64,000 nucleotides of DNA from the NCBI GenBank assembly GCA_965216365.1, contig CBDCFT010000020.1, forward strand, positions 186,001-250,000, given 5' to 3'. The stretch comes from CBDCFT01 sp965216365. GTDB lineage: Bacteria > Pseudomonadota > Gammaproteobacteria > Arenicellales > CBDCFT01. The position numbers and the translations under genes were made by a program. The notes under the pieces are model-generated. The model ran no database searches and was not told where the DNA came from. It was given only the letters and a program-made list of their open reading frames with translations. This document shows, in pieces, positions 53,628-62,513 of the stretch; the first letter of the stretch is position 1; each line of letters begins with the position of its first letter.

Positions 53628-54404
53628 ATGTCGTACGACAAAATTCTGGTTGAAACCCGGGGCAATGCCGGTTTGATTACCTTAAACCGACCCAAAGCGC
53701 TGAACGCGCTGTCATCAGAATTGACAGCGGAACTCAGCGATGCACTGGACGAGTTCGAACAAGACAATGCTATCGGTGCAGTCGTTATCACCGGGAACGA
53801 AAAAGCGTTCGCAGCCGGTGCCGATATCAAGGAAATGAAAGACAAATCCTTTGTCAATGCCTATTTGTCTGACTTTATCACCGCAACCTGGGAACGTGTA
53901 GCCACTTGCCGCAAACCGATTATCGCGGCCGTAAACGGTTATGCGCTCGGCGGAGGTTGTGAACTCGCCATGATGTGCGACTTTATTCTCGCTGGCGACA
54001 ATGCAAAATTTGGCCAACCGGAAATCAACCTCGGTATTATACCCGGCGCCGGCGGCACACAGCGACTGACCCGCTATGTCGGTAAATCGAAGGCGATGGA
54101 ATTGTGCCTGACCGGTCGCACGATGGACGCGGAAGAAGCAGAACGCGCCGGCCTGGTGAGTAGAATAGTTCCCGCCGATAAATTGTTGGAAGAAGCGATT
54201 AAAACCGCACAGGCAATCGCTAGCAAATCACGTCCGTCAACACTCATGGCTAAAGAAGCAGTCAACCGTGCTTACGAAGTGACTTTAAATGAAGGCATCC
54301 GTTTTGAACGACGCTTGTTTCACTCGCTGTTTGCCACGGAAGACCAAAAAGAAGGCATGGAAGCTTTTGCCGAAAAACGCAAAACAAACTGGAAACACAA
54401 ATAA
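53628..54404 (+). CDS. Enoyl-CoA hydratase
   Basis: This 258-residue crotonase-fold enzyme adds water to 2-enoyl-CoA. The first oxyanion segment AFAAGADIKEM near 62-72 and the second, NGYALGGGCELAMMCD near 103-118, carry the expected glycine turn. The two catalytic glutamates are in GGGCELAM and INLGIIPGAGGTQRL near 138. The start has GTGGAGA upstream. It is divergent from prpE. A short-chain substrate is likely from length and motifs, as in FadB-independent hydratases; the exact pathway is not fixed. Confidence 0.92.
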   Translation: MSYDKILVETRGNAGLITLNRPKALNALSSELTAELSDALDEFEQDNAIGAVVITGNEKAFAAGADIKEMKDKSFVNAYLSDFITATWERVATCRKPIIAAVNGYALGGGCELAMMCDFILAGDNAKFGQPEINLGIIPGAGGTQRLTRYVGKSKAMELCLTGRTMDAEEAERAGLVSRIVPADKLLEEAIKTAQAIASKSRPSTLMAKEAVNRAYEVTLNEGIRFERRLFHSLFATEDQKEGMEAFAEKRKTNWKHK

Positions 54405-54422
54405 TCTTAGTAGGGGTAGAAA

Positions 54423-54953
54423 ATGAAACATGAAAATTATCTTAGAATTGTTTATATGATCGGCATTACAGGTGCAATGACTTTATTGAGTGCTTGTAGC
54501 GATGGTGGTGTCGCCGATTTGCAAACCAAACTAGATGAGCTAACAACGCAGAATAAATCCTTGAGTGAAATCGCCGAGAGTACAAAAAAAGAATTGCAAG
54601 ACGCGATGTCGTCTTTTGAAACCGCCAAAGCCGAGCTGGACAGTGTCAAAAGCGCTATCGTCGCCGGTCAATCGGAAATCGACAACCTGACCAAACGCCT
54701 GGAGGATGTAAAAGCCCGGCGCGATGAGTTTCACAATCAGACCAAACATCTGCAGGCACAAATCGAGACTAAAGCTCAAGAATTGACAGCGGCCAATGCA
54801 CAGATAGAACACCTTAATATACGACTAAACAACGTACGCGCTAAACGGGATGAGTTTCGCGAAAAAATGATGCAGGCTGAAAACAAACTGCAAACCATTC
54901 GCCAAACCATTAACGAGAGTCTGGATAGCGCACTCGATTCGTCCGGGGGCTAA
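54423..54953 (+). CDS. Coiled-coil lipoprotein
   Basis: This 176-residue prelipoprotein has the lipobox LLSAC with the cysteine at about 25. The mature part is almost entirely heptad-like coiled coil (LQTKLDELTTQNKSLSEIAE onward). It contains an internal repeat: RLEDVKARRDEF near 92 and RLNNVRAKRDEF near 136, about 43 residues apart, suggesting duplication. It follows the hydratase gene by 18 bases and precedes the PA2779-type gene by 28, so it may belong to either. I do not recognise a named family. Confidence 0.75.
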   Translation: MKHENYLRIVYMIGITGAMTLLSACSDGGVADLQTKLDELTTQNKSLSEIAESTKKELQDAMSSFETAKAELDSVKSAIVAGQSEIDNLTKRLEDVKARRDEFHNQTKHLQAQIETKAQELTAANAQIEHLNIRLNNVRAKRDEFREKMMQAENKLQTIRQTINESLDSALDSSGG

Positions 54954-54981
54954 TTTACAATCTTAAATATTGGAGACAACG

Positions 54982-55362
54982 ATGAAACGACGCTTTAAAA
55001 AACTGACTACGGTCATGGTGGTATTCGCGCTGCTTGCACAAGGTTACGTTCCCGCCGTTCAAGCCGGCTTGATTGGAACGCAAACGGTGTTGCAATCTGA
55101 AACCCGCGAAGCCTTGTTGAGCAAAACGGATAAATGGCTTGCCCAGCAAACCGTAGCCGATGAATTGCAAAAAATGGGTGTCGACACGGCAGATGTGAAA
55201 GAACGAATGCAGATGATGACCGATGATGAACTACAAACCCTGGCCGCAAAAATGGATAGCATGCCCGCTGGGGCTGGTGCGCTGGAAGTAATCGGGATTG
55301 TATTCATTGTGTTACTTATTCTAGAGCTGCTTGGTGTTACCAACATCTTTAATCGCTTGTAG
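54982..55362 (+). CDS. PA2779 family (DUF6627) protein
   Basis: This 126-residue exported protein has a signal peptide (ends VQA near 28). The family pattern of PA2779 follows: GLIGTQTVLQSETREALLSKTDKWLA, then an acidic helical centre with GVD and MTDDELQTLAAKMDSMPAGAGAL, and a C-terminal hydrophobic segment (108-122). TGGAGA precedes the ATG at 54982, which is preferred over a TTG 12 bases upstream. In pseudomonads PA2779 is paired with PA2778, as here. The role is unknown. Confidence 0.85.
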   Translation: MKRRFKKLTTVMVVFALLAQGYVPAVQAGLIGTQTVLQSETREALLSKTDKWLAQQTVADELQKMGVDTADVKERMQMMTDDELQTLAAKMDSMPAGAGALEVIGIVFIVLLILELLGVTNIFNRL

Positions 55363-56371
55363 AATACGACCGTTTACGGGGTTCTTTCTAACCCCTTTTA
55401 TTCTTCTTCTATTACCCGGCTGTGCAATCGTGCAGCCGGACAAGAACATCTTCACCAGCGCGAACGTTTCGCTGGAGTTAACCGATACTCCATTTTTCCC
55501 ACAACAGGATTTTCACTGCGGACCGGCGGCACTGGCGACCGTGCTGGGCGCCAGCGACATCAATGTTCAACCCAACGATCTGGTTAACAAAGTTTATTTG
55601 CCAAAACGCAAAGGCAGTCTGCAGATTGAATTGCTGGCCGCCACCCGGCGTTATGGACGCATCCCCTATCCACTCGAACCAAATCCTACACACATTATTG
55701 ATGAACTAAATTCGAACAGGCCTGTATTAGTGCTGCAAAACCTCGGGCTAAAAATAAAACCCTTTTGGCACTACGCTGTCGTCATCGGCTACGACGCAAA
55801 CAAAGGTAATTTTATATTGCGCTCTGGCGCGAACGAGCGCCTGCAACTCAGCACTCGCAAGTTTCTGCGCACATGGAAACGAGCCGGAACCTGGTCGTTC
55901 GTCGCATTAAAATCCGATGAAACACCGGTACACGCTGATCAGAATAAATATCTGGATGCCATCGTCGCCATGGAACCGCTAAACGACGCCTGGTTATTAA
56001 TTAAGTCTTACAAGACGTTTCTTGAATCGTGGCCTGACGATCAAATAGCGCGACTAGGACTGGCAAATGCCTATTACACAGACGGTCAATATGAAACCGC
56101 GGCTTTAAACTACACACATTTACTCAACTTAAATCCAGAACATATCCCCGCCAGAAATAATCTGGCTATGGCCTTGGGAAGCCTCAACTGCTTTGAATCC
56201 GCATCAACCCAGGTAGACAAAGCACTCAGGCTGGCAAGTGAAAATAATAAATATATAGAGGATACGAAGAATACACGTGCCGAAATCCTGCAATTAAGAA
56301 ATCAGGACACCACTGCAACAACCGAGAATGCGCATTGTGATGAGTTAAACAATCAACTTAGTGCAAACTAA
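55331..56371 (+). CDS. PA2778 family cysteine peptidase with TPR repeats
   Basis: This 346-residue lipoprotein (lipobox LLLPGC, cysteine near 31) has a C39-like papain-fold domain: PQQDFHCGPAALATVL with the catalytic cysteine near 63 and PFWHYAVVIGYD with the histidine near 147. It is followed by two to three TPR repeats (RLGLANAYYTDGQYETAALNYTHLL; ARNNLAMALGSLNCFESA) to about 320. The start is unusual: only TTG 55331 or GTG 55334 are available, both overlapping the PA2779-type gene by about 30 bases, so translation is probably coupled. The substrate is unknown. Confidence 0.88.
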   Translation: MVLPTSLIACRIRPFTGFFLTPFILLLLPGCAIVQPDKNIFTSANVSLELTDTPFFPQQDFHCGPAALATVLGASDINVQPNDLVNKVYLPKRKGSLQIELLAATRRYGRIPYPLEPNPTHIIDELNSNRPVLVLQNLGLKIKPFWHYAVVIGYDANKGNFILRSGANERLQLSTRKFLRTWKRAGTWSFVALKSDETPVHADQNKYLDAIVAMEPLNDAWLLIKSYKTFLESWPDDQIARLGLANAYYTDGQYETAALNYTHLLNLNPEHIPARNNLAMALGSLNCFESASTQVDKALRLASENNKYIEDTKNTRAEILQLRNQDTTATTENAHCDELNNQLSAN

Positions 56372-57041
56372 CCCGCAATGCGGCGGCGATAGCAAACGGC
56401 GACAAGGATAGGGCCAGAACCAACATGGCGCCTAATAAATAGAATTGGCCCAGCGTCGGTAAATCCATCATGCCCGCATGGATTAGATTGGCGCCGAAGA
56501 TTAAGACCGGCACATAAAGCGGTAATACCAGCAATGTGAGCAAAACGCCGCCACGCCGCACCGCCAAGGTCAAAGCGGCACCAATAGCGCCAATAAAGCT
56601 GAGGGTGGGTGTTCCCAGCAATAAGGCGAAGGCGAGTTTGCCAAACATCGTCGCAGGCAGATTGACCAGTGTTGCCAGTAACGGTGAGATGACAATTAAC
56701 GGTAAGCCCGTTACCAGCCAGTGCGCGCAGACTTTTGCCAGAACCAGGACAGACGCCGGATGTGGCGACAACATCATTTGTTCAAGACTGCCGTCGTCGA
56801 AGTCAGAACGAAACAATCCATCCAACGCCAACAAAGTTGCTAACAATGCAGCGACCCACAAGACGCCCGGCGCAAGTTCGCGCAGCAGGCTGGGTTCGGA
56901 TCCAACACCTAAGGGGAAAAGTGTAACTACGATAACAAAAAACAGAATTGGATTTATCAACTCGCCTGGCCGGCGGAACGCAAGCGTTAAATCACGTTTC
57001 AGCATATAAGCGAACGCACCTGACAAACTCGATTGATTCAT
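56358..57041 (-). CDS. ccmB: Heme exporter membrane protein CcmB
   Basis: CcmB is the membrane partner of CcmA in the ABC-type complex that releases holo-CcmE during cytochrome c maturation. The 227-residue product has six membrane segments and the family wording RDLTLAFRRPGELINPILFFVIVVTLFPLGVG near the start, with PGVLWVAALLATLLALD. It overlaps the ccmA stop by 4 bases (ATGA), so the two are translationally coupled. Its 3' end overlaps the convergent PA2778-type gene by 14 bases. Confidence 0.95.
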   Translation of the reverse strand: MNQSSLSGAFAYMLKRDLTLAFRRPGELINPILFFVIVVTLFPLGVGSEPSLLRELAPGVLWVAALLATLLALDGLFRSDFDDGSLEQMMLSPHPASVLVLAKVCAHWLVTGLPLIVISPLLATLVNLPATMFGKLAFALLLGTPTLSFIGAIGAALTLAVRRGGVLLTLLVLPLYVPVLIFGANLIHAGMMDLPTLGQFYLLGAMLVLALSLSPFAIAAALRVSLH

Positions 57042-57664
57042 TTGTTCAAATGCAAGGTTTGTACGCTTGTATTGTCGAGCTTAACCGGTTGATGACTGGT
57101 GATTATTAAACTACCGCCACTGCTTACATGATCGCGGAACACCTGTTCCAGTTCGCTGACTCCTTGCTTATCGATTGCAGTCAGCGGTTCGTCTAATATC
57201 CACAAACTCGCGTTGCTTATCAGCAAACGTGCTAAGGCGACGCGGCGGCGTTGTCCAGCCGACATGTAGCGACAATAGGCATGTTCGTATCCGTTTAATC
57301 CCACCTGGTCCAATGCACACTGCGCTGACATATTATTCGATGCACCAAGAACGCGGATCATATCCAGATTCTCCACAGCGGTTAGATCATCCTTGATGCC
57401 ATGAATATGCCCCACATAGGTCAGTTGTGACTGGTACTCGGTGCGGCAATCGCGAATGTCCTGATCACACCACTTGATAACACCGGATTCGGGCATGCTG
57501 AGTCCGCAGAGCAGACGCAACAAACTGGTTTTCCCGGAACCGTTTGTGCCTTCCACTTGCAACGCGTTACCGGCCTCGAGCACGAAATTGAGTCTGGCGA
57601 ACAATTGTTGATCACCCCGCACACATTCAAGGTCGACCACTTCAAGACTGTGGTTTTTATTCAT
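57038..57664 (-). CDS. ccmA: Heme exporter ATP-binding protein CcmA
   Basis: This 208-residue ABC ATPase pairs with CcmB in the inner membrane. Walker A is EGTNGSGKTSLLRLLCGL near 37-54, the signature YMSAGQRRRVALARLL near 130-145 and Walker B LWILDEPLTAID near 151-162, with the switch histidine in TSHQP near 193. All are intact. It begins the minus-strand ccmAB operon, divergent from ccmC, with an FNR-type box between them at 57750. Confidence 0.95.
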   Translation of the reverse strand: MNKNHSLEVVDLECVRGDQQLFARLNFVLEAGNALQVEGTNGSGKTSLLRLLCGLSMPESGVIKWCDQDIRDCRTEYQSQLTYVGHIHGIKDDLTAVENLDMIRVLGASNNMSAQCALDQVGLNGYEHAYCRYMSAGQRRRVALARLLISNASLWILDEPLTAIDKQGVSELEQVFRDHVSSGGSLIITSHQPVKLDNTSVQTLHLNK

Positions 57665-57749
57665 TAACTTTTGGTTAGTTTTTTAAGTGCGCATAACTGG
57701 GCAGTGTCTGCAAAGTGGCGCAAAAAATGTGTTCCTACAATAACTTAAA

Positions 57750-57763
57750 TTGATTCAAATCAA
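57750..57763. promoter_or_regulatory. FNR/Anr-type box between ccmA and ccmC
   Basis: TTGATTCAAATCAA is a perfect TTGAT-N4-ATCAA. It lies 86 bases before the ccmA start and 103 before the ccmC start. I could not find a good -10 at class II spacing on either strand, so its target is uncertain. Confidence 0.55.
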
Positions 57764-57865
57764 GTTCTACGCTAACCATCTGATTAGCTTTAGGGTGGTA
57801 ACAAAAGGTAGAATAACAGCAGTCTGACCGGGAATTTTCCTGCTTTCAAACCATCATAATCCATT

Positions 57866-58660
57866 GTGGGCAAATCGCAAGTGACACAAGATACATTGAG
57901 CGCGTCGGGTGCATCGTCGTGGTTATGGTTTCATCGTCTGGGCTCGCCGCCGTACTTTTACCGTTTGGCGGGACGACTGATTCCCTGGGTCGGTTCGGTC
58001 ACGATGATCTTACTCGTTGCCGGACTGTACGGCGGTTTGATCAAAGCGCCGCCGGATTACCAGCAGGGTGAGAGCTACCGCATCATCTTTATTCATGTGC
58101 CGTCTGCCTGGATGTCCATGTTCGTGTACATGGTACTCGCGCTGTGCGGCGCCATCGTGCTGATCTGGCGTATGAAGCTGGCCGAGGCCGTGGCCCGCGC
58201 CAGCGCACCCATTGGTGCCTCCTTTACTGCCTTAGCCCTGCTGACGGGTTCGCTGTGGGGTAAACCCATGTGGGGCACCTACTGGGTATGGGATGCGCGC
58301 CTGACCTCGGAATTGATTCTTTTGTTCCTGTACCTGGGCTATATCGCCCTGGTCTCCGCCATCCCGGATCGCAGACAAGGCGCACGGGCCGGTGCGGTAC
58401 TGGCCATTGTCGGTGTGGTCAACATACCGATTATTCATTATTCCGTAGAGTGGTGGCAGACCCTGCACCAGGGCGCAACGATTACCAAGCTGGACAAACC
58501 CTCTATTCACTTAAGCATGCTGATTCCATTGCTCATCATGGCGCTGGCGTTTCAATTCTATTACCTGTGGGTCCTGTTGCTACGCGTGCGCAACGAGATA
58601 CTGGAACAGGAGAAACGTTCTAACTGGGTCAAGCAACTGATTACCCATCCCAACAACTAA
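57866..58660 (+). CDS. ccmC: Heme exporter protein CcmC
   Basis: CcmC delivers heme to CcmE. The 264-residue membrane protein has six hydrophobic segments and the tryptophan-rich heme-handling motif WGKPMWGTYWVWDARLTSE near 131-149. The heme-ligand histidines are in FIHVPSAW (His77) and IIHYSVEWW near 194. The start is a GTG at 57866; another GTG at 57881 is possible, and no ATG precedes the conserved part. It leads the plus-strand half of the ccm genes. Confidence 0.95.
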   Translation: MGKSQVTQDTLSASGASSWLWFHRLGSPPYFYRLAGRLIPWVGSVTMILLVAGLYGGLIKAPPDYQQGESYRIIFIHVPSAWMSMFVYMVLALCGAIVLIWRMKLAEAVARASAPIGASFTALALLTGSLWGKPMWGTYWVWDARLTSELILLFLYLGYIALVSAIPDRRQGARAGAVLAIVGVVNIPIIHYSVEWWQTLHQGATITKLDKPSIHLSMLIPLLIMALAFQFYYLWVLLLRVRNEILEQEKRSNWVKQLITHPNN

Positions 58661-58696
58661 GATAAAAGCGGCAATACATACACCGTATAAGAACCC

Positions 58697-58748
58697 TGCT
58701 CTATATAAAACCATGCTCTATATAAAATCCATGCACTATAAATACCCG
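58697..58748 (+). repeat. Degenerate 17/18-bp tandem repeat between ccmC and ccmD
   Basis: TGCTCTATATAAAACCA (58697-58713) is followed by TGCTCTATATAAAATCCA (58714-58731) and a third, decayed unit beginning TGCACTATAAATACCCG. The repeats fill the gap just before the ccmD start. Confidence 0.75.
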
Positions 58749-58760
58749 CTATAAAAAACA

Positions 58761-58925
58761 ATGATCGAATTTCTTCAAATGGGCGGTTACGCCTTCTATG
58801 TGTGGATGTCCTACGCACTGGCCGCACTGATGTTGATCCTGAACATCGCGATTCCCAAATGGCAACATAAGCACCTGATTGCCCGCTTGAGCGCTGCTGT
58901 CAAACGGCAAGGTTTAAAACCATGA
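58761..58925 (+). CDS. ccmD: Heme exporter protein CcmD
   Basis: CcmD is a tiny membrane protein that stabilises the CcmABC complex and aids release of holo-CcmE. The 54-residue frame starts MIEFLQMGGYAFYVWMSYAL, a close match to CcmD proteins. It has one membrane segment at about 11-31 and a basic C-terminal tail (KHLIARLSAAVKRQ). Its stop overlaps the ccmE start by 4 bases (ATGA). Context between ccmC and ccmE makes the call firm despite the small size. Confidence 0.95.
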   Translation: MIEFLQMGGYAFYVWMSYALAALMLILNIAIPKWQHKHLIARLSAAVKRQGLKP

Positions 58926-59377
58926 CCCCACGACGCAAACAACGTCTGATACTGGTGTCCCTGCTGATAGCCGGTATCGGTATTGCCGTCACCCTCACCC
59001 TGTTGGCGTTGAACGAGAACATCAACCTGTTCTTCAGTCCGACCCAGGTGGCCGAAGGCGAAGCCCCCGCTAACACCACCTTTCGCCTCGGTGGCATGGT
59101 GGTCGACGGCAGTGTAGCGCGCCCGGGCGACGGTTTGACCGTGCAATTCGAATTGACCGATACCGCCAACGCGGTGGCGGTTAAATACACCGGCATCCTG
59201 CCGGACCTGTTTCGCGAAGGCCAGGGCATCGTTGCCCAGGGCAAACTGGTCGACGAGGGCGTGTTCATGGCCGAAGAAGTGCTGGCCAAACACGACGAGA
59301 ACTACATGCCACCGGAAGTCGACGAAGCCATTGCCAAGGCGATGCAGAACAAAGTGGCACAGGACGCGGCGCAATGA
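58922..59377 (+). CDS. ccmE: Cytochrome c maturation heme chaperone CcmE
   Basis: CcmE binds heme covalently and passes it to CcmF/H. The 151-residue product has an N-terminal membrane anchor (residues 9-30), the OB-fold core FRLGGMVVDGSV..., and the heme-binding histidine His124 in LAKHDENYMPPEV. Its start overlaps the ccmD stop and its stop overlaps the ccmF start, both by 4 bases. Confidence 0.97.
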   Translation: MTPRRKQRLILVSLLIAGIGIAVTLTLLALNENINLFFSPTQVAEGEAPANTTFRLGGMVVDGSVARPGDGLTVQFELTDTANAVAVKYTGILPDLFREGQGIVAQGKLVDEGVFMAEEVLAKHDENYMPPEVDEAIAKAMQNKVAQDAAQ

Positions 59378-61350
59378 TTCCGGAGATCGGTAACTTCGCC
59401 CTGTGTCTGGCACTGGCCATGGCGCTGGTGCAGGCCACCGTGCCCTTGATCGGTGCACTGCGTGGCATCCCGTCCTGGATGGCGGTCGCACGCCCCTCCG
59501 CTCAGGCACAACTGCTATTCGTTGCCATCGCCTATGCCTGTCTGACCTATGCCTTCCTGACCCACGACTTCTCCGTTGCCTATGTCGCGCACAACTCCAA
59601 TACCGCCTTGCCTACCCTATACCTCATCTCCGGTGTATGGGGCGCCCACGAAGGCTCATTGTTACTGTGGGCCTTGATCCTGGCCGTATGGACCGGTGCC
59701 GTGGCGGTATTCAGCCGCAGCATTCCCCTCGCCATGATTGCCCGAGTCATTGCCGTCATGGGCATGGTGAGCATCGGCTTTTTACTGTTCATGTTACTCA
59801 CCTCCAACCCGTTCGAACGTCTTATCCCGGTACCCCCCGAAGGACGCGATCTTAATCCGTTGTTACAAGACCCGGGACTCGCCATCCACCCGCCCATGTT
59901 GTACATGGGTTATGTCGGTTTCTCCGTCGCCTTCGCCTTTGCCGTCGCCGCATTGATACAAGGTAGATTGGACGCCGCCTGGGCGCGCTGGTCACGACCC
60001 TGGACGACCGTTGCCTGGTTGTTCCTGACCATCGGCATCGCCCTCGGCAGTTGGTGGGCGTACTACGAACTCGGCTGGGGCGGCTGGTGGTTCTGGGATC
60101 CGGTCGAGAACGCCTCGTTCATGCCGTGGCTGGTCGGCACTGCCTTGATCCATTCCCTGGCCGCCAGCGAACAACGCAATGTGTTCAAAGCCTGGACCGT
60201 GTTACTGGCCGTATTTGCCTTCTCCCTATCCCTGCTCGGTACCTTCCTGGTACGCTCCGGTGTACTCACCTCCGTGCATGCTTTTGCCACCGACCCGACG
60301 CGCGGTGTGTTTATCCTGATATTCCTCGCCATCGTCGTCGGCGGATCGTTAATACTGTATGCCTGGCGTGCACCGCAAATACGCAGTTTCGGCACCTTCG
60401 ACTGGGTATCGCGTGAATCCGCTTTGCTGTTAAACAATGTCTTGTTAGTCGTCACCGCCGCCACCATCTTACTGGGCACGCTGTATCCACTGGTATTGGA
60501 TGCGCTCGGTGCGGGCAAAATCTCCGTTGGCCCGCCATACTTTAACAACGTGTTTATTCCCTTGATGGCACCGCTGGCGGTATTGGTCGGTATCGGTTCG
60601 ATGTTGCGCTGGAAACGCGACCAGATAAGACGCCTCAACCGCATCCTGCTCATCGCATTAGCGATCAGTCTCATTGTCGGCATCGCCACACCGTTTCTGA
60701 TGCACGGCGATTACAGTGTCGCCGCGGCCCTGGGCACCAGCCTCGGCGTGTGGAGCATGGTAACGGCGCTGATGGGGCTGTACAAACGCATCGCCGGACA
60801 ACGCAGGTTGAGTCTTGCCAACCTCGCCGCCACACCGCGATCGTTTTACGGCATGACCTTCGCCCACTTCGGTGTCGGCGTATTCATCATCGGTGTCACC
60901 CTGACCAGTATCTACAATGTCGAAGAAGACGTGCGTCTGGCACCCGGCGACAGTTACACCATCGGACCGGTGACTTACGCGTTCGACGGCGTGCGTTCCA
61001 TCCAAGGCCCTAATTACAACGCAGTACGCGGTCATATCACGGTCACCGAAGGCCATAACACCTTCTTGTTGCAACCGGAGAAACGCATCTACACCGTACA
61101 GCAAAACCCCATGACCGAAGCCGGTATCGACCCGGGCCTCACCCGCGATGTCTACGTCTCGCTCGGCGAGGCACTGGACAGTGACGGCGCCTGGAGCGTG
61201 CGCCTGTATTACAAGCCGTTTGTGCGCTGGATCTGGTTAGGCGGTATCTTCATGGCCTTGGGCGGAGTACTGGCCGCATCGGACCGGCGTTATCGCATGA
61301 GCGCCGAACAATTCGATAAACAACCGCTCGCCACCACCACAACCGCTTAA
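59374..61350 (+). CDS. ccmF: Heme lyase subunit CcmF
   Basis: CcmF attaches heme to the CXXCH site of apocytochrome c in the periplasm, with CcmH and CcmI. The 658-residue inner-membrane protein has about 14 to 15 membrane segments and the motif GWGGWWFWDPVENASFMPWL near 230-249. Other conserved points are VWGAHEGSLLLWAL near 90 with a heme histidine, PPMLYMGYVGFSVAFAFA near 172 and LGTFLVRSGVLTSVHAFA near 288. It overlaps ccmE by 4 bases, and ccmG follows after 3. Confidence 0.97.
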   Translation: MIPEIGNFALCLALAMALVQATVPLIGALRGIPSWMAVARPSAQAQLLFVAIAYACLTYAFLTHDFSVAYVAHNSNTALPTLYLISGVWGAHEGSLLLWALILAVWTGAVAVFSRSIPLAMIARVIAVMGMVSIGFLLFMLLTSNPFERLIPVPPEGRDLNPLLQDPGLAIHPPMLYMGYVGFSVAFAFAVAALIQGRLDAAWARWSRPWTTVAWLFLTIGIALGSWWAYYELGWGGWWFWDPVENASFMPWLVGTALIHSLAASEQRNVFKAWTVLLAVFAFSLSLLGTFLVRSGVLTSVHAFATDPTRGVFILIFLAIVVGGSLILYAWRAPQIRSFGTFDWVSRESALLLNNVLLVVTAATILLGTLYPLVLDALGAGKISVGPPYFNNVFIPLMAPLAVLVGIGSMLRWKRDQIRRLNRILLIALAISLIVGIATPFLMHGDYSVAAALGTSLGVWSMVTALMGLYKRIAGQRRLSLANLAATPRSFYGMTFAHFGVGVFIIGVTLTSIYNVEEDVRLAPGDSYTIGPVTYAFDGVRSIQGPNYNAVRGHITVTEGHNTFLLQPEKRIYTVQQNPMTEAGIDPGLTRDVYVSLGEALDSDGAWSVRLYYKPFVRWIWLGGIFMALGGVLAASDRRYRMSAEQFDKQPLATTTTA

Positions 61351-61353
61351 TCC

Positions 61354-61923
61354 ATGCGTTATTTAATTCCATTGGCGGTATTCGTGGTGATCGCAGGCTT
61401 CCTCTGGGCGGGTCTGAAACTCAACCCGCGCGAAGTACCTTCGCCTTTCGTCGGCAAACCGGCCCCGGCCTTTACCCTGCCACGTTTGGATAATACGCAA
61501 CAGACCATCAGCACGGCCGATATGCAAGGCCGGGTGTGGGTCTTGAACGTATGGGCGTCATGGTGTGGACCTTGTTACGCCGAACACCCGTTCATCAACC
61601 GACTGGCTGAGGTCGGGGTGACTATTGTCGGCCTGAATCACAAAGACAAAGCAGTCGATGCCAAACGCTTTTTGGCCGAGCAGGGAAACCCCTACAGAGT
61701 CATTGGTGTTGATGCGGACGGCAGTGCCGGTATCGAATGGGGTGTGTACGGCGTGCCGGAGACCTTTGTCATCGACAAGGCCGGTATCGTGCGTTACAAA
61801 CATATCGGCCCGGTGACGGAAAAAGACCTGGTCGAGACCATCAAACCCTTGCTCGACACCTTAGCGCAAGAACCGGACAAGCAAGTCAGCGTTTTTTATT
61901 TACCTATCGGTAAAAACGCATGA
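61354..61923 (+). CDS. ccmG: Thiol:disulfide interchange protein CcmG/DsbE
   Basis: CcmG is a membrane-anchored periplasmic thioredoxin that reduces the cysteines of apocytochrome c or of CcmH. The 189-residue product has an N-terminal anchor (4-21), the active site WASWCGPCYAEHP with C71 and C74, the cis-proline region YGVPETFVIDKAG near 130, and the family glutamate. The CGPC site is that of thioredoxin, whereas E. coli DsbE has CPTC. It overlaps ccmH by 4 bases. Confidence 0.95.
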   Translation: MRYLIPLAVFVVIAGFLWAGLKLNPREVPSPFVGKPAPAFTLPRLDNTQQTISTADMQGRVWVLNVWASWCGPCYAEHPFINRLAEVGVTIVGLNHKDKAVDAKRFLAEQGNPYRVIGVDADGSAGIEWGVYGVPETFVIDKAGIVRYKHIGPVTEKDLVETIKPLLDTLAQEPDKQVSVFYLPIGKNA

Positions 61924-62381
61924 AACGTCAGTGCCTTATCCTGATTGCGCTCACATCATGGCTGCTGGTGCCGGTTAACGGTATCGCCGAAGTCGAATTG
62001 TTAGAGTTCGATTCGCCGCAACACGAACAACGCTATAAAAAGCTGATTGCTGAATTGCGTTGTCTGGTGTGTCAAAACCAGAACCTGGCCGACTCCAATG
62101 CCGAGCTTGCGCAGGACTTGCGCAGTATCACTTACAACATGATCCACGATGGCTCTGAGGACGACGAGATTGTCGACTTCATGGTCGCCCGTTACGGCGA
62201 TTTCGTGTTGTATCGACCTCCGTTCAAAACAACCACGTTACTACTGTGGATCGGACCGTTTATCATTCTGTTGATCGGTGTGCTGTCAGCCGTTTTCGTG
62301 ATAAGACGGCGTAAACGCCAGACCGCACCCGCCGTAGACAGCACACAGCTCAAGCAGGCTCAGGATCTGTTACGCGACTAA
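61920..62381 (+). CDS. ccmH: Cytochrome c maturation protein CcmH
   Basis: CcmH is a membrane-anchored thiol protein of the heme ligation complex. The 153-residue product has a signal peptide, the motif LRCLVCQNQNLADSNAELAQDLR with cysteines 48 and 51, and a C-terminal membrane segment near 104-124. It is the short form; the TPR part found fused in E. coli CcmH is a separate gene here (ccmI). Confidence 0.96.
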   Translation: MKRQCLILIALTSWLLVPVNGIAEVELLEFDSPQHEQRYKKLIAELRCLVCQNQNLADSNAELAQDLRSITYNMIHDGSEDDEIVDFMVARYGDFVLYRPPFKTTTLLLWIGPFIILLIGVLSAVFVIRRRKRQTAPAVDSTQLKQAQDLLRD

Positions 62382-62409
62382 CCGATAGCCATTATCCGAT
62401 AGCCACTAT
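62382..62409 (+). repeat. Two-copy 14-bp tandem repeat after ccmH
   Basis: CCGATAGCCATTAT (62382-62395) is followed directly by CCGATAGCCACTAT (62396-62409), one mismatch in 14. It begins right at the ccmH stop. Confidence 0.8.
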
Positions 62410-62448
62410 CCATTCGTTACCGGCGTTCCTTTTATCTATCTCAATTCG

Positions 62449-62496
62449 ATACCCATTTCCATACCCGTATCCATACTCAATTCCATACCCGTTTCC
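62449..62496 (+). repeat. Four-copy 12-bp tandem array before ccmI
   Basis: Units ATACCCATTTCC, ATACCCGTATCC, ATACTCAATTCC and ATACCCGTTTCC follow each other without gaps, ending 17 bases before the ccmI start. No ribosome site is evident in the remainder. Confidence 0.85.
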
Positions 62497-62513
62497 ACTT
62501 AATACACTATTAG

